Shown piece by piece: positions 33,776-43,495 of a DNA stretch of 64,000 bases (its first letter is position 1; each line of letters begins with the position of its first letter). The DNA comes from Dechloromonas sp. H13 (GTDB lineage Bacteria; Pseudomonadota; Gammaproteobacteria; Burkholderiales; Rhodocyclaceae): NCBI RefSeq assembly GCF_009469615.1, contig NZ_SSXX01000001.1, positions 124,001-188,000 of the forward strand, read 5' to 3'. A model generated the notes under the pieces. It saw only the letters and a list, made by a program, of their open reading frames with translations, was not told the DNA's origin and searched no databases. A program made the position numbers and the translations under genes.

Positions 33776-34180
33776 TCAGCGAACGATATCGAGCAGTTCG
33801 ACTTCGAAAATCAGTGTCGAATTGGCGGGAATTCCGGGAATCTCGCGGTTGCCGTAAGCCAGGTTGGGCGGGCAGACCAGCTTGGCCTTGCCGCCGACCT
33901 TGATCTTCTGCACGCCTTCGGTCCAGCACGGGATCACCCGGCTCAGCGGGAAGGTCGCCGGCTGGCCGCGCTTGTGGGAACTGTCGAATTCCTGGCCGTT
34001 TTCCAGCGTGCCGCGATAATGGACCTTCACCGTGTCGGTCATTTTCGGGTTGGCGCCGGTGCCTTCCTTCAGCGTGGTGATGCCGATGCCGGAGGCGGTC
34101 TTTTCCTCCTTGGCGTCGCCGGCGTGCGCCGGGAGGGTCAGCGAAAGCAGCAGGGCGGCGGTGCTTGCAAGCAGTTTCAT
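33776..34180 (-). CDS. exported FKBP-type peptidyl-prolyl isomerase
   Basis: A 134-residue protein with a Sec signal (KLLASTAALLLSLTLPAHA) and one FKBP domain: VKVHYRGTLENGQEFDSS, FPLSRVIPCWTEGVQKIKVGGK, CPPNLAYGNREIPGIPANSTLIFEVELLDI in pieces, all typical. It catalyses prolyl cis-trans isomerisation during periplasmic folding. ATG 34180 is preceded by an AAAGG site. A longer frame upstream lacks a signal at its start. It stands alone with its own terminator. Confidence 0.93.
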   Translation of the reverse strand: MKLLASTAALLLSLTLPAHAGDAKEEKTASGIGITTLKEGTGANPKMTDTVKVHYRGTLENGQEFDSSHKRGQPATFPLSRVIPCWTEGVQKIKVGGKAKLVCPPNLAYGNREIPGIPANSTLIFEVELLDIVR

Positions 34181-34347
34181 CTTGAATGGCCTTTGTGAAG
34201 TTCGAGAATCGGGTACCGGGAACGGAGGCAATATTGTGCCGGCTTTTATAGCGAAACGAAATAACAAGATGCGCACTCGTTCTTAAACGAATATTAGGCC
34301 CTTGCTACAATGGCGAGCATTCGACAATCCCCGCGGATTTCCCTGCA

Positions 34348-35286
34348 ATGACCCAACGCTCCACCTCTTCCACGCTCAGCCACCTCGACTGGCTCGAAGC
34401 CGAAGCCATCCACATCATGCGCGAGGTCGCCGGCCAGTGCGCCAACCCCGTGCTGCTGTTCTCCGGCGGCAAGGACTCGATCTGCATGCTGCGCATCGCC
34501 GAAAAGGCTTTCCGCCCGGGCAAGTTCCCCTTCCCGCTGATGCATATCGACACCGGCCACAACTACCAGGAAGTCGTGCAGTTCCGCGACAAGCGCGCCG
34601 CCGAACTCGGCGAGCGCCTGATCGTCCGTTCGGTCGAAGACTCGATGAAGCGCGGCACGGTCGTCCTCAAGCACGAAGGCGAATCGCGCAACAAGCACCA
34701 GTCGGTGACCCTGCTCGAAGCGATTGAAGAATTCGGCTTCGACTGCTGCATTGGCGGCGCCCGCCGCGATGAGGAAAAGGCCCGCGCCAAGGAACGCATC
34801 ATGAGTTTCCGCGACGAGTTCGGCCAGTGGGATCCGAAAAACCAGCGCCCGGAACTGTGGAACCTCTACAACGCGCGCAGCCACAAGGGCGAGAACATCC
34901 GCGCCTTCCCGATCTCGAACTGGACCGAAATGGACGTCTGGCAATACATCGAGCGCGAAGACCTGGAACTGCCGTCGATCTATTTCGCCCACAAGCGCCC
35001 GGTGGTCATCCGCCAGGGCGCGATCGTACCGGTCAACGTGCCGCTGATGAGCGGCGAGCTGACCAACCTGCCCAAGGCCGGTGAGGAAATCGTCGATCTG
35101 CAGGTGCGCTTCCGCACCGTCGGCGACATTTCCTGCACGGCGCCGGTCGAGTCGGCTGCCGACGACGTCGCCAAGATCGTTCTCGAAACCGCCACCACCA
35201 CCATCACCGAGCGCGGCGCTACCCGTCTGGACGACCAGACCAGCGAAGCCTCCATGGAACAACGCAAGAAAGAGGGTTACTTCTAA
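34348..35286 (+). CDS. cysD: sulfate adenylyltransferase subunit 2
   Basis: A 312-residue ATP pyrophosphatase-type subunit with the PP-loop FSGGKDSICML, then IDTGHNYQEV and CCIGGARRDEEKARAKERI. With CysN it makes adenosine 5'-phosphosulfate from sulfate and ATP, the first step of sulfate assimilation. Its stop overlaps the cysN start by one base. Its length is normal. Confidence 0.97.
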   Translation: MTQRSTSSTLSHLDWLEAEAIHIMREVAGQCANPVLLFSGGKDSICMLRIAEKAFRPGKFPFPLMHIDTGHNYQEVVQFRDKRAAELGERLIVRSVEDSMKRGTVVLKHEGESRNKHQSVTLLEAIEEFGFDCCIGGARRDEEKARAKERIMSFRDEFGQWDPKNQRPELWNLYNARSHKGENIRAFPISNWTEMDVWQYIEREDLELPSIYFAHKRPVVIRQGAIVPVNVPLMSGELTNLPKAGEEIVDLQVRFRTVGDISCTAPVESAADDVAKIVLETATTTITERGATRLDDQTSEASMEQRKKEGYF

Positions 35287-36557
35287 TGAGCGCCCACCAA
35301 GTTGAAGACCACGGCCTGCTGCGCTTTTTGACCTGCGGCAGCGTCGACGACGGCAAGAGCACCCTGATCGGCCGCCTGCTGTACGACACCAAGACCATCC
35401 TCGCCGATACGCTGACCGCCATCGAAAAGACCTCGCAGAAGCGCGGCATGGCCGCCGTCGACCTCTCGCTGCTCACCGACGGCCTGCAGGCCGAGCGCGA
35501 GCAAGGCATCACCATCGACGTCGCCTATCGCTACTTCTCGACCGGCACGCGCAAGTACATCATCGCCGACGCGCCAGGCCACGAGCAGTACACCCGCAAC
35601 ATGGTCACCGCCGCCTCGACCGCCAACCTGGCGATCATCCTGATCGACGCGCGCAAGGGCGTGCTGACCCAGACCCGCCGCCACTCCAAGCTGGCCGCCC
35701 TGGTCGGCATCCCGCACCTGGTGGTCGCCATCAACAAGATGGACCTGGTCGACTATTCGCAGGAAACCTACGAGAAGATCAAGGCCGACTACCTCGAATT
35801 CGCCAAGAAGGTCGGCATCGAGGACATTCGCTTCATCCCGCTGTCGGCGCTCAACGGCGACATGATCGTCGACCGCGGCGACAGCCTGGACTGGTACGAC
35901 GGCCCGACCCTGCTGGAAATCCTCGAAGCCGCCCCCGGCGCCCATACCGAGCATGCCGAGAAGTTCCGTTTTCCGGTGCAATTCGTCTGTCGACCGCAGG
36001 ATTCCGCCAATCCGGAACTGCACGACTACCGCGGCTTCATGGGCCGCGTCGAATCCGGCTCGATCAAGGTCGGCGACAAGGTCACCGTGCTGCCCAACGG
36101 CCTCGAATCCACGGTGAAGGCCGTGCAGATCGGCGGTGCCGACATCGGCGAGGCGTTCACCGAGCAATCCGTGACCCTGCTGCTCGCCGACGAGATCGAC
36201 TGCTCGCGCGGCGACATGATCGTCAAGAGCGAGGAAGCGCCGGCCGCCGTCAAGGAGATCCGCGCCACCGTCTGCTGGCTCGCGGAAGCGCCGCTCGACC
36301 GCGCCCGCACCTACCTGATCCGCCACACGACACGCGACTCCAAGGCCAAGCTGACCGGCATCGACCACCGCCTCGACGTCAATACGCTGGAACACGTCGC
36401 CGCCGACAAGCTGGCCATGAACGATATCGCCGAAGTCAGCTTCAAGCTGGCCCAACCGCTGTTCGTCGACCCCTACACGGAAAACCGGGGCACCGGCGCC
36501 TTCATCGTCATCGACGAGAGCACCAACAACACGGTCGGCGCCGGGATGATCCTCTGA
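35286..36557 (+). CDS. cysN: sulfate adenylyltransferase subunit 1 (GTPase)
   Basis: A 423-residue EF-Tu-like GTPase driving APS synthesis with CysD. G1 is GSVDDGKSTL, G3 is DAPGHEQY and G4 is NKMD. It is shorter than the E. coli protein (about 475) but of usual size for betaproteobacteria, and no CysC kinase is fused. It overlaps cysD by one base. A terminator follows at 36587. A coding copy of the dispersed motif is at 35989-35998 (reverse). Confidence 0.97.
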   Translation: MSAHQVEDHGLLRFLTCGSVDDGKSTLIGRLLYDTKTILADTLTAIEKTSQKRGMAAVDLSLLTDGLQAEREQGITIDVAYRYFSTGTRKYIIADAPGHEQYTRNMVTAASTANLAIILIDARKGVLTQTRRHSKLAALVGIPHLVVAINKMDLVDYSQETYEKIKADYLEFAKKVGIEDIRFIPLSALNGDMIVDRGDSLDWYDGPTLLEILEAAPGAHTEHAEKFRFPVQFVCRPQDSANPELHDYRGFMGRVESGSIKVGDKVTVLPNGLESTVKAVQIGGADIGEAFTEQSVTLLLADEIDCSRGDMIVKSEEAPAAVKEIRATVCWLAEAPLDRARTYLIRHTTRDSKAKLTGIDHRLDVNTLEHVAADKLAMNDIAEVSFKLAQPLFVDPYTENRGTGAFIVIDESTNNTVGAGMIL

Positions 36558-36586
36558 GCGCCCGCCGGCAACCGCCGACCTCCCGA

Positions 36587-36606
36587 CGCCCCGCTGCTGC
36601 GGGGCG
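36587..36606 (+). terminator. terminator after cysN
   Basis: CGCCCCGC (36587-36594) pairs with GCGGGGCG (36599-36606) around a TGCT loop, followed by TTGTTCGTT. It lies 30 bases after the cysN stop. Confidence 0.6.
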
Positions 36607-36637
36607 TTGTTCGTTGGGGGCTACGACAGCCGCCGAT

Positions 36638-36922
36638 TCAATGTTGGGTGCCGTGATGCCAGTAGAAGCCGTAGCCGTCGGCCGGCGCGCTTTCCCGCTC
36701 GGCCGCGGCCTGCGCCGCCAGGTCGACCCGCTTCTCCCAATAGATCAGCCGCCCGGTCCGCTGGTCCGCGACGACTTCGGGATGCTCGTCGAGGTAGTGA
36801 CCAATGAAGCCGGTGAATTCGGAAACGTAGGTCGAATTGACCTTGCGCGGATCTCCGGGAACCCGGAAGCTGCACGTGCAGTGCGCCAGTTTGTCGATAA
36901 AGCCGAACATTGCGTTCTCCAT
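36638..36922 (-). CDS. DUF3460 family protein
   Basis: A 94-residue protein with YVSEFTGFIGHYLDEHPEVV and DGYGFYWHHG at the end, the pattern of the betaproteobacterial DUF3460 family. ATG 36922 has AGGA five bases upstream; ATG 36910, with GGAG before it, would give 90 residues and is also possible. Function unknown. It is convergent with cysN and divergent from the 37084 gene. Confidence 0.8.
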   Translation of the reverse strand: MENAMFGFIDKLAHCTCSFRVPGDPRKVNSTYVSEFTGFIGHYLDEHPEVVADQRTGRLIYWEKRVDLAAQAAAERESAPADGYGFYWHHGTQH

Positions 36923-37083
36923 CGCATTCCTCGCGCCGGCCGCCCTGCCCAACTCGCGGTGTCCGGAAGCCTGACTCCCTGTTATTTGGAGTCCCGACTG
37001 TCGCCTCCTGTTCCTGGCCGGCAGGCAGCGCATGCGACCTTTTCCGGAAAATTGCGGTCCCATACGACAAACCGGGGGATGCC

Positions 37084-37392
37084 ATGACTATCACCAGCAG
37101 CGAACTTGCCGCCCTGATCCGCGAGATCGAAGTCGAAGACCCGATCGATTACGGCGACCTGCCCTACGACGAGGACGAATTGCGCCGCCTGGTATGCGGC
37201 CATATCTGCGAAATCGCCGAGCAGACTGCGCTGCTCGGCGAAGAGGACCGCCGGACGATGCTGCTGGCGGTAGCCGCCAAGCTGGTACTGGAAAACCTGG
37301 TCCTCAATGTCCGGCTGATGCAGGCGCAGGGCAAGGCGCCAAGCGAAATCGGCGAGGCGCTGTTCCGCCGCCTGCGCGGCCGCCCGGGCTGA
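37084..37392 (+). CDS. unknown small acidic protein
   Basis: A 102-residue soluble protein with an acidic N-terminal half (EIEVEDPIDYGDLPYDEDELRR) and a helical middle and end (TMLLAVAAKLVLENLVLNVRLM, EIGEALFRRL). No family is recognised. GGGGG lies before ATG 37084. It is convergent with a membrane-protein gene 24 bases downstream. Confidence 0.65.
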   Translation: MTITSSELAALIREIEVEDPIDYGDLPYDEDELRRLVCGHICEIAEQTALLGEEDRRTMLLAVAAKLVLENLVLNVRLMQAQGKAPSEIGEALFRRLRGRPG

Positions 37393-37415
37393 ACGCCGGC
37401 GGCCGCGACGGCCGC

Positions 37416-38024
37416 CTACAGCATCGCCGACCAGACGCCGAGCAGGATGCTGAGGATCATCGCGCTGACCACCAGCAAGGCGATCCACGCGACGATGCCG
37501 GCGCCGGTCACCACGTTGGCGACATAGTGCGCAGTCTTCTCGTCGCTGATATGGAGCAGCGGGCGAACGCCGTGCCGGATCAGCATGATCGACGCGACCC
37601 AGGCGGCCGCCCCGACGGCCAGGACGAAGCCGAGGCTGGGCACCAGCAGGGACAGCGAGGCCAGCCACAGCGGCACCGGCGCGATGGCGGCCAGTGCGTA
37701 GGCGCTGTCATAGCCGGGATCATGGTCGCGAGCCAGCGACATGCGCTGGATCAGCATCGCCATGTAGCCGACCATCAGCAACTGCGCAACGTAGAAGACG
37801 ACGCCCGACACCGCCAGCTGCATCGGCGTCAGGGCCGGCACCGACAGCGGAAAGATGGCGCCCGGATGGACCAGCTCGGCGAAGGCGTAAAGCGCCGGCG
37901 GCAACAGCGACATCGGTAGCACCAGACTTTTGAAGAACCAGCGGGCGGAGAAATGCGAGCGATCGATTTCTTCCCAGCCGTCCTTTTCGGAAACCAGCAT
38001 GTGGGGAATGTGGGACATCATCAT
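37416..38024 (-). CDS. Yip1-domain membrane protein
   Basis: A 202-residue protein with about five membrane helices. A cytoplasmic start (SEKDGWEEIDRSHFSARWFFKSLVLPMSLLPPALYAF) and the TM pattern match Yip1-family proteins of proteobacteria, whose function is unclear. AAAGGAGG six bases upstream selects the first of three successive ATGs (38024). Confidence 0.75.
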   Translation of the reverse strand: MMMSHIPHMLVSEKDGWEEIDRSHFSARWFFKSLVLPMSLLPPALYAFAELVHPGAIFPLSVPALTPMQLAVSGVVFYVAQLLMVGYMAMLIQRMSLARDHDPGYDSAYALAAIAPVPLWLASLSLLVPSLGFVLAVGAAAWVASIMLIRHGVRPLLHISDEKTAHYVANVVTGAGIVAWIALLVVSAMILSILLGVWSAML

Positions 38025-38218
38025 GATCGACCTCCTTTACCCGCCGGTAACGCCGGGCGCGAGCGACGAACGCCGACGGCGATGGCAGGTTTCTTCGATT
38101 GGACAACGCCCCGACCACGAGTTCCGGAAAGATTGCCGCCGGCGACCGCGAAACGGCTTGATGGACGCCTGCCGCGTTCCGGCTCCCCATTTGCCCCGGC
38201 TTGCGCTATAAACGAAAC

Positions 38219-38791
38219 ATGAAGACCAGCCGATTGATACCGCTACTTTTCCTCGCGCTCGCGTTGCCGGCGACGGCCGAGGTTTACAAGTGCCGCCAGC
38301 CCGACGGGCGGACGGAAATTTCCAGCGAGCCGTGCGCTGCCGGCAGCAGCACCGTCAGAACGATGCAGGACGACGTCGTGCCCGAAGCGTCACGCGAGCA
38401 GGCGGAGCGCAACGCCGACCGCATGCGGCGGCAGGCCGACCAGATGCAGGCCGACCGTCTCGCCGACGAGGCCCAGGCACGCCGTGACGCGGAAGCGCAG
38501 CGCAAGGCCAGCGGCCTGCCGTCGCCGGCGGTCGTCCAGCAGTGCCTGAATACCGTCAGTCGCATGAACATTGATTCATCGCGGCGCGCCGAGCTGGAAT
38601 CGGGTTGCAGCCTGACCGGGCGGATCGAGCCCGTCTACAACGAGACCTACCAGCAGCCTGCCTATTATGGCGGCGGCTATTACCGGCCCTACCCGCGGCC
38701 GGTGCCGCCGGTCGCGCCGGTGCCGCCGGCCAAACCCGGCAAGCCGGTCGACCTCTACAAGGTGCCGGCCGCCCCGCGCGGCGCGCGCTGA
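38219..38791 (+). CDS. exported DUF4124-domain protein
   Basis: A 190-residue protein with a Sec signal (RLIPLLFLALALPATA) directly followed by the DUF4124 pattern AEVYKCRQPDGRTEISSEPC. A charged coiled-coil (about 60-105; SREQAERNADRMRRQADQMQ) follows, then a Tyr/Gly/Pro-rich tail. DUF4124 proteins are periplasmic and of unknown role. TATAAAC at 38207-38213 may be the -10 region. Confidence 0.8.
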   Translation: MKTSRLIPLLFLALALPATAEVYKCRQPDGRTEISSEPCAAGSSTVRTMQDDVVPEASREQAERNADRMRRQADQMQADRLADEAQARRDAEAQRKASGLPSPAVVQQCLNTVSRMNIDSSRRAELESGCSLTGRIEPVYNETYQQPAYYGGGYYRPYPRPVPPVAPVPPAKPGKPVDLYKVPAAPRGAR

Positions 38792-38807
38792 GACGGCAGG
38801 CGCCGCT

Positions 38808-39122
38808 TCAGGCGGTTTCGTGCCCGCTGCCGTCGCGGCGCTGGCTGCCGAGCGTCAGTTCGGTATCGGCGCTCAGCGCGTCGAAGAAGGCCTGCACCGC
38901 TTCCGGCTTGCCGTTGGCGGCGAAGGTGGTCTGCCCGCAGTCGCACTGGCCGAGCCAGATCGCCTCGACGCCCGGCAGGCCGCGCGTGCTGACCGGATGA
39001 ATGGTCGTCACATCGGCGCCGCAGCCGTTGCAGACCAGTTTTTCCGGCCGTGTCGCCTCGATTTTGGCCTGCGCCTGCGCCACGCGCTGTTCGCGATTGC
39101 CGCGCTGTTTGGCTTGCCCCAT
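38808..39122 (-). CDS. unknown protein with a zinc-ribbon-like Cys pattern
   Basis: A 104-residue protein with VCNGCGADVT and GQCDCGQTTF, a CxxC...CxC arrangement likely to bind zinc. A Lys/Arg-rich start (GQAKQRGNREQRVAQAQAKIE) could contact nucleic acid. ATG 39122 was preferred to 39143 because family-like sequence begins MGQAKQRG. No named family is assigned. Confidence 0.65.
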   Translation of the reverse strand: MGQAKQRGNREQRVAQAQAKIEATRPEKLVCNGCGADVTTIHPVSTRGLPGVEAIWLGQCDCGQTTFAANGKPEAVQAFFDALSADTELTLGSQRRDGSGHETA

Positions 39123-39194
39123 GATCGCTCCCGCAATTTGCAAAGGCAGGGAGCATAGCGGCGCGCAAGCGCCTTGTCGAACCTTCGCGGCGCG

Positions 39195-40337
39195 TCAGGG
39201 CGGCGGGTGGGCGTGACGGTTCTTGCCGCCGGCCTTGGCCCGGTACATGGCGCGGTCGGCCTGGCGGATGATCTCGTCCGGCTCGTTGCTGCCCGGCTGC
39301 CCGCCGGTGAATACGCAGATGCCGATGCTGGCGCCCAGGCTTTCGCCGTCGGCCAGCCCCGGCAGCGGCTCGCGGATGCAGTCGAGCAGCTTTTCCGCCA
39401 GTTGCACCGCGCCGGCCCGCGTATCGACGTCGTGCGCCAGCACGAAGAACTCGTCGCCGCCCAGGCGCGACACCGTGTCGGTCTGCCGGACGGCGGCGAC
39501 CAGGCGGCGCGCCACGGTGCACAGCACGGCGTCGCCCTCGTCGTGCCCCAGCGTGTCGTTGATCGCCTTGAAGCCGTCGAGGTCGATGTAGAGGCCGGCG
39601 TGGCAGCCATGGTCGCGACGCGCCCGGGCCAGCAGCTGGGCGATGCGGTCTTCCAGCAGTTCGCGGTTGGGCAGGCCGGTCAGGCGGTCGTGCAGCGAGC
39701 GTTCCAGGTGGTGCTTGCGTTCGAGATCGAGCTCGGTCTCGTGGACGAAGAGCTGGCGCCGCTGGTATTCGGCCAGGTAGCCGGCGCCGCCGCCGATCAG
39801 GTTGGCGGAAACGATGAAGAAGACGTGGCTCGCCAACACCGGCCCGGGAAAGTCGCGTAGCAGGCCGAAGACCAGGACATAGGCCAAGATTACGATGACA
39901 TCGATGACCAGCGCGTAGATGAAACGGGTGCCGATGAAGTTGTAGGTATAGAAGATCGACAGCACCAGCCCGGGATAGAAATACGAAGCGGCGGCCAGCG
40001 GCAGGTGCCAGAGGATGGCGATCAGGCCGCCGGAAGCGGCCAGCCCGGTGAGGGCCAGCGGCAGGTGGTTGAAGCGCTCGAAGGCCGGGCTGGAGGTCAG
40101 CGCGAAGACCGCCGCCGGCACCGTGAGCACCAGCAGGCGGATCAGCCAGACCGTCGCCTGCTGGTCTTCCGGGACGAACCAGCGATCGAGGACGCCGTAC
40201 AACAGGTAGACGAAGGTCCCGACCAGGATCGCCGCCCGCCCCTGCAGGCGCAGGCGCGCCAGCGAATGCGCCGCGAAGGCGCGCTCGGCCTCCGGGTCGC
40301 GGAAACTCAGGGTCAGGGGGTGCAGTCGTTTCTTCAT
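39195..40337 (-). CDS. membrane diguanylate cyclase (GGDEF)
   Basis: A 380-residue protein with about six membrane helices in residues 30-200 and a C-terminal GGDEF domain that makes cyclic di-GMP from GTP. The catalytic motif is RLGGDEFFVLA. The inhibitory site RQTD sits five residues before it, so product feedback is likely intact. The coupling helix (VHETELDLERKHHLERSL) and DRLTGLPNRELL are typical. ATG 40337 opens the protein at MKKRLHPLTL. No EAL domain is present. Confidence 0.95.
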   Translation of the reverse strand: MKKRLHPLTLSFRDPEAERAFAAHSLARLRLQGRAAILVGTFVYLLYGVLDRWFVPEDQQATVWLIRLLVLTVPAAVFALTSSPAFERFNHLPLALTGLAASGGLIAILWHLPLAAASYFYPGLVLSIFYTYNFIGTRFIYALVIDVIVILAYVLVFGLLRDFPGPVLASHVFFIVSANLIGGGAGYLAEYQRRQLFVHETELDLERKHHLERSLHDRLTGLPNRELLEDRIAQLLARARRDHGCHAGLYIDLDGFKAINDTLGHDEGDAVLCTVARRLVAAVRQTDTVSRLGGDEFFVLAHDVDTRAGAVQLAEKLLDCIREPLPGLADGESLGASIGICVFTGGQPGSNEPDEIIRQADRAMYRAKAGGKNRHAHPPP

Positions 40338-40470
40338 CGGCTTGATCCCAATCCGTGCGAACGCTGTCGGCGAACGGGCATCATTCCCCAAACCGGAGAA
40401 AATGGAAAGCGCCGGCCGCCCCCGGTTTTCCCCAATGCCGGACCGCGGCCGGATATGGCAAGATGCCGCA

Positions 40471-41163
40471 ATGCACGCATTCCCCCACCTTGCTGCGGTC
40501 GACTGGCTGGCCCTGGCCATTTTCTTCGCCTGCTGGGGCGGCTACGCCTGGTTCTCCGAGCACAGCCGCCGCGCCGCCGCCGGGCTCATCCGCACCAGCC
40601 AGAACTACCGGCTGGAATGGGCCTACCGCATGCTGGAGCGCGACGTGCGGGTGACCGATTCGACGCTGATCGGCAATCTGATGACCAGCGTCTCGTTCTA
40701 CGCCAACACCACCATCTACATCATCGCCGGCCTGGTCGCCGCGCTCGGCGCCGCCGACAAGCTGATCAACTTCACCGCCGACCTGCCCTTCGGCGGCATC
40801 GCCAACCGCGAAGTGCTGGAAATCAAGCTGATGCTGGTGCTCGCCAGCTTCGTCTTCGCCTATTTCAAGTTCACCTGGTCGCTGCGCCAGTTCAACCTGC
40901 TCTCCATCCTCGTCGGCGCCGCGCCCTTCGGCAAGCCGGGCGCGCCGGGGATCGACGCCTACGCCCGGCGCGTCGCCGGCGCCAACAACCTGGCCGGCGA
41001 CGACTTCAACCGCGGCATCCGCGCCTACTACTTCGGCCTCGCCGCCTCGGGCTGGCTGCTCAACCCGGTCGCCCTCGCCGCGCTGGCGCTCATCGTGCTG
41101 ATCGTGCTCTACCGGCGCGACTTCCGCTCGCCGGCGCTCCACATCCTGCGCGACCAGCCCTGA
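40471..41163 (+). CDS. DUF599 membrane protein
   Basis: A 230-residue membrane protein beginning near DWLALAIFFACWGGYAWFSEHSR, the DUF599 pattern, with about four to five helices. ATG 40471 starts it; the longer frame from 40342 overlaps the promoter side of the cyclase gene. It is 4 bases before rarD. Function unknown. A dispersed-motif copy overlaps its codons 8-11 (40494-40503). Confidence 0.85.
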   Translation: MHAFPHLAAVDWLALAIFFACWGGYAWFSEHSRRAAAGLIRTSQNYRLEWAYRMLERDVRVTDSTLIGNLMTSVSFYANTTIYIIAGLVAALGAADKLINFTADLPFGGIANREVLEIKLMLVLASFVFAYFKFTWSLRQFNLLSILVGAAPFGKPGAPGIDAYARRVAGANNLAGDDFNRGIRAYYFGLAASGWLLNPVALAALALIVLIVLYRRDFRSPALHILRDQP

Positions 41164-41167
41164 GCCG

Positions 41168-42055
41168 ATGCGCTCGAACCGGCAACTGGCGGGCATCGGC
41201 TTCGGCCTGATCGCCTACGGCATCTGGGGCTTCTTTCCGCTCTTCTTCCGCCAGCTCGCGCACCTCGGGCCGATGGACATCCTCGCCAACCGCGCCGTCT
41301 GGGCCTGCGTCTTCGTCGGCCTGCTGCTCACCCTGCGCCGGCGCTGGAGCAACGTGCTGGCGGTGCTGAAAACGCCGCGCCAGCTCGCCATGCTGGCGCT
41401 CGCCGCGCTGCTGGTCGGCAGCAACTGGCTGATGTTCCTGTGGGCCGTCGCCAACCGGCAGGTGGTCGCCTCCAGCCTCGGCTACTTCCTGACGCCGCTG
41501 GTCAGCGTCCTGCTCGGGCTGGCCGTGCTCAAGGAACGCCTGAACCGGCTCGAATGGGTTTCGGTCGCCCTCGCGCTGGCGGCGCTGGCCAACGAGATCG
41601 TCAGCCTCGGCAGCCTGCCCTGGGTATCGCTCTTCCTCGCCGCCACCTTCGGCTGCTACGGGCTGGTGCGCAAGCAGGTGCCGGTCGATGCGCTGTCCGG
41701 CCTGTGGCTGGAAACCCTGGCCATGCTGCCGCTCTGCGGCCTCTGGGCGCTGTGGCAGGCGCAGCACGGGCATCTGGTTTTTGCCGCCCACGACGCGTCG
41801 ACCGCAACCCTGCTGATCGGCGCCGGTATCATCACCGCCCTGCCGCTGATGGCCTTCGCCGCCGCCACCCAGCGCCTCGACCTGGCCACCGTCGGCATGC
41901 TGATGTACATCAACCCGACCCTGCAGTTCCTGACCGCCGTCTGGCTCTTCGGCGAGGCGCTGCAGCCGGCGCGGCTGGTCAGCTTCGGCCTGATCTGGCT
42001 CGGCCTCGGCGTTTTCAGCTGGAGCATGTGGGAAAAATACCGCGATCGCGGATAA
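41168..42055 (+). CDS. rarD: RarD-type DMT permease
   Basis: A 295-residue EamA-type transporter with ten predicted helices, matching RarD: AYGIWGFFPLFFRQL, RAVWACVFVGLLL, GSNWLMFLWAVAN, SLGYFLTPLVSVLLGL. E. coli RarD is described as a chloramphenicol-sensitive phenotype protein; the true substrate is unknown. It is 4 bases after the DUF599 gene. A strong coding copy of the dispersed motif lies at 41797-41806 (reverse, followed by GGCAAAAACC). Confidence 0.9.
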   Translation: MRSNRQLAGIGFGLIAYGIWGFFPLFFRQLAHLGPMDILANRAVWACVFVGLLLTLRRRWSNVLAVLKTPRQLAMLALAALLVGSNWLMFLWAVANRQVVASSLGYFLTPLVSVLLGLAVLKERLNRLEWVSVALALAALANEIVSLGSLPWVSLFLAATFGCYGLVRKQVPVDALSGLWLETLAMLPLCGLWALWQAQHGHLVFAAHDASTATLLIGAGIITALPLMAFAAATQRLDLATVGMLMYINPTLQFLTAVWLFGEALQPARLVSFGLIWLGLGVFSWSMWEKYRDRG

Positions 42056-42086
42056 TACGCGGTCATCATGCACCGCGGAGCGCCCG

Positions 42087-43388
42087 ATGGGACTGCTCGA
42101 GAACACCCTGATCATCCTGCTGCTGATCGCCATCAGCGCCTTCTGCTCGACTTCCGAGATCGCCCTCGCCGCCGCGCGCAAGCTCAAGCTGGCGCAGCTC
42201 GCCGAGGGCGGCGACGGCCGCGCCGCGACGGTGCTGGCGCTGCAGAGCCGGCCCGGCCATTTCTTCACCACCATCCAGATCGGCCTCAACGCCGTCGCCA
42301 TCCTTGCCGGCGTGCTCGGCGAACAGGCGTACGGCGGCTTCTTTTCCGGCGTGCTGCTGCCCTACTTCGGCAGCGCGACCACCGCCGCCACGCTCGGTTC
42401 GCTCCTCTCCTTCGCACTCGTCACCGCAGCCTTCGTCCTGCTCGCCGACCTGCTGCCCAAGCGCGTCGCCATCGTCGCCCCGGAGGCCATCGCCCTGCGC
42501 ATCGCCGGCCCGATGGCGCTGTGCATCCGCCTGCTGGCGCCGCTGGTGTGGGCCTTCAACGGCGCCGCCAACCTGATCATGGCGCGCTTCGGCCTGCCCG
42601 AAAGCCGGCCCGAGGACGTCACGCCCGACGACATCGTCGCCATGACCGAGGCCGGCCTGCGCGCCGGGGTCGTCGCCGCGCAGGAGCAGCAGCTGATCGA
42701 GAACGTCTTCGAGCTGGAAGCGCGCACCGCGCCGTCGGCGATGACGGCGCGCGACAGCATCGTCTGGCTCGACAGCCGGGAGGACGAGGCGGCGATCCGC
42801 GCCAAGCTGCGCGCCCATCCGCACGCCAAGTTCCCGGTCTGCACCGGCGGCATCGACGAGGTGGTCGGCTATGTCGACTCCAAGGACATCCTCAACCGCA
42901 TCCTCAACGGCGAGCAGCTCACCCTGCAGGCCGAGGGACTGCTGCGCAACGCGCTGATCCTGCCGGAAACGCTGACGCTCGGCGAGATCCTCGAACAGTT
43001 CAAGGCGGCGCGCGAGGACTTCGCGCTGATCATCAACGAATACGCGCTGATCGTCGGCCTGATCACGCTCAACGATGTCACCGCGACGCTGGTCGGCGCC
43101 ACCCTCGATGCTTCCGACGAGGCGCAGATCATCCGCCGCGACGACAATTCCTGGCTGGTCGACGGGCTCACTCCGGTTGGCGACCTCGAAGCCCTGCTCG
43201 GCGTCCCGCCCTTCCCCGACGACGACCAGTTCGAGACCATCGCCGGTTTCCTGATGTACGTGCTGCGCAAGGTGCCGCGCCCGACCGAGCGCGTCGACCA
43301 CGGCGGCTTCCGCTTCGAGGTGCTCGACGTCGACCACCACCGCATCGACCAGCTGCTGGTCACCCGGCTCGACCCTAAATCGTCTTGA
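42087..43388 (+). CDS. CNNM/CorC-type hemolysin-family protein
   Basis: A 433-residue protein. Residues 1 to about 190 form the DUF21/CNNM membrane domain (AISAFCSTSEIALAAAR, HFFTTIQIGLNAVAILAGVLGEQ). Then comes a CBS pair (about 200-320) and a C-terminal CorC_HlyC domain (about 345-425; DDNSWLVDGLTPVGDLEALLG). Members export or sense Mg or Co; the hemolysin name is historical. It starts 31 bases after rarD. Confidence 0.92.
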   Translation: MGLLENTLIILLLIAISAFCSTSEIALAAARKLKLAQLAEGGDGRAATVLALQSRPGHFFTTIQIGLNAVAILAGVLGEQAYGGFFSGVLLPYFGSATTAATLGSLLSFALVTAAFVLLADLLPKRVAIVAPEAIALRIAGPMALCIRLLAPLVWAFNGAANLIMARFGLPESRPEDVTPDDIVAMTEAGLRAGVVAAQEQQLIENVFELEARTAPSAMTARDSIVWLDSREDEAAIRAKLRAHPHAKFPVCTGGIDEVVGYVDSKDILNRILNGEQLTLQAEGLLRNALILPETLTLGEILEQFKAAREDFALIINEYALIVGLITLNDVTATLVGATLDASDEAQIIRRDDNSWLVDGLTPVGDLEALLGVPPFPDDDQFETIAGFLMYVLRKVPRPTERVDHGGFRFEVLDVDHHRIDQLLVTRLDPKSS

Positions 43389-43495
43389 TTCGCCAACATC
43401 GCGTCTTCCAATTCACCCAATCGTATTCATGAAAGCTACTCGCCGCTCGGCACCAAATTCATTGAGCCTAATCTGTAGCCCACTAACGAGGAATT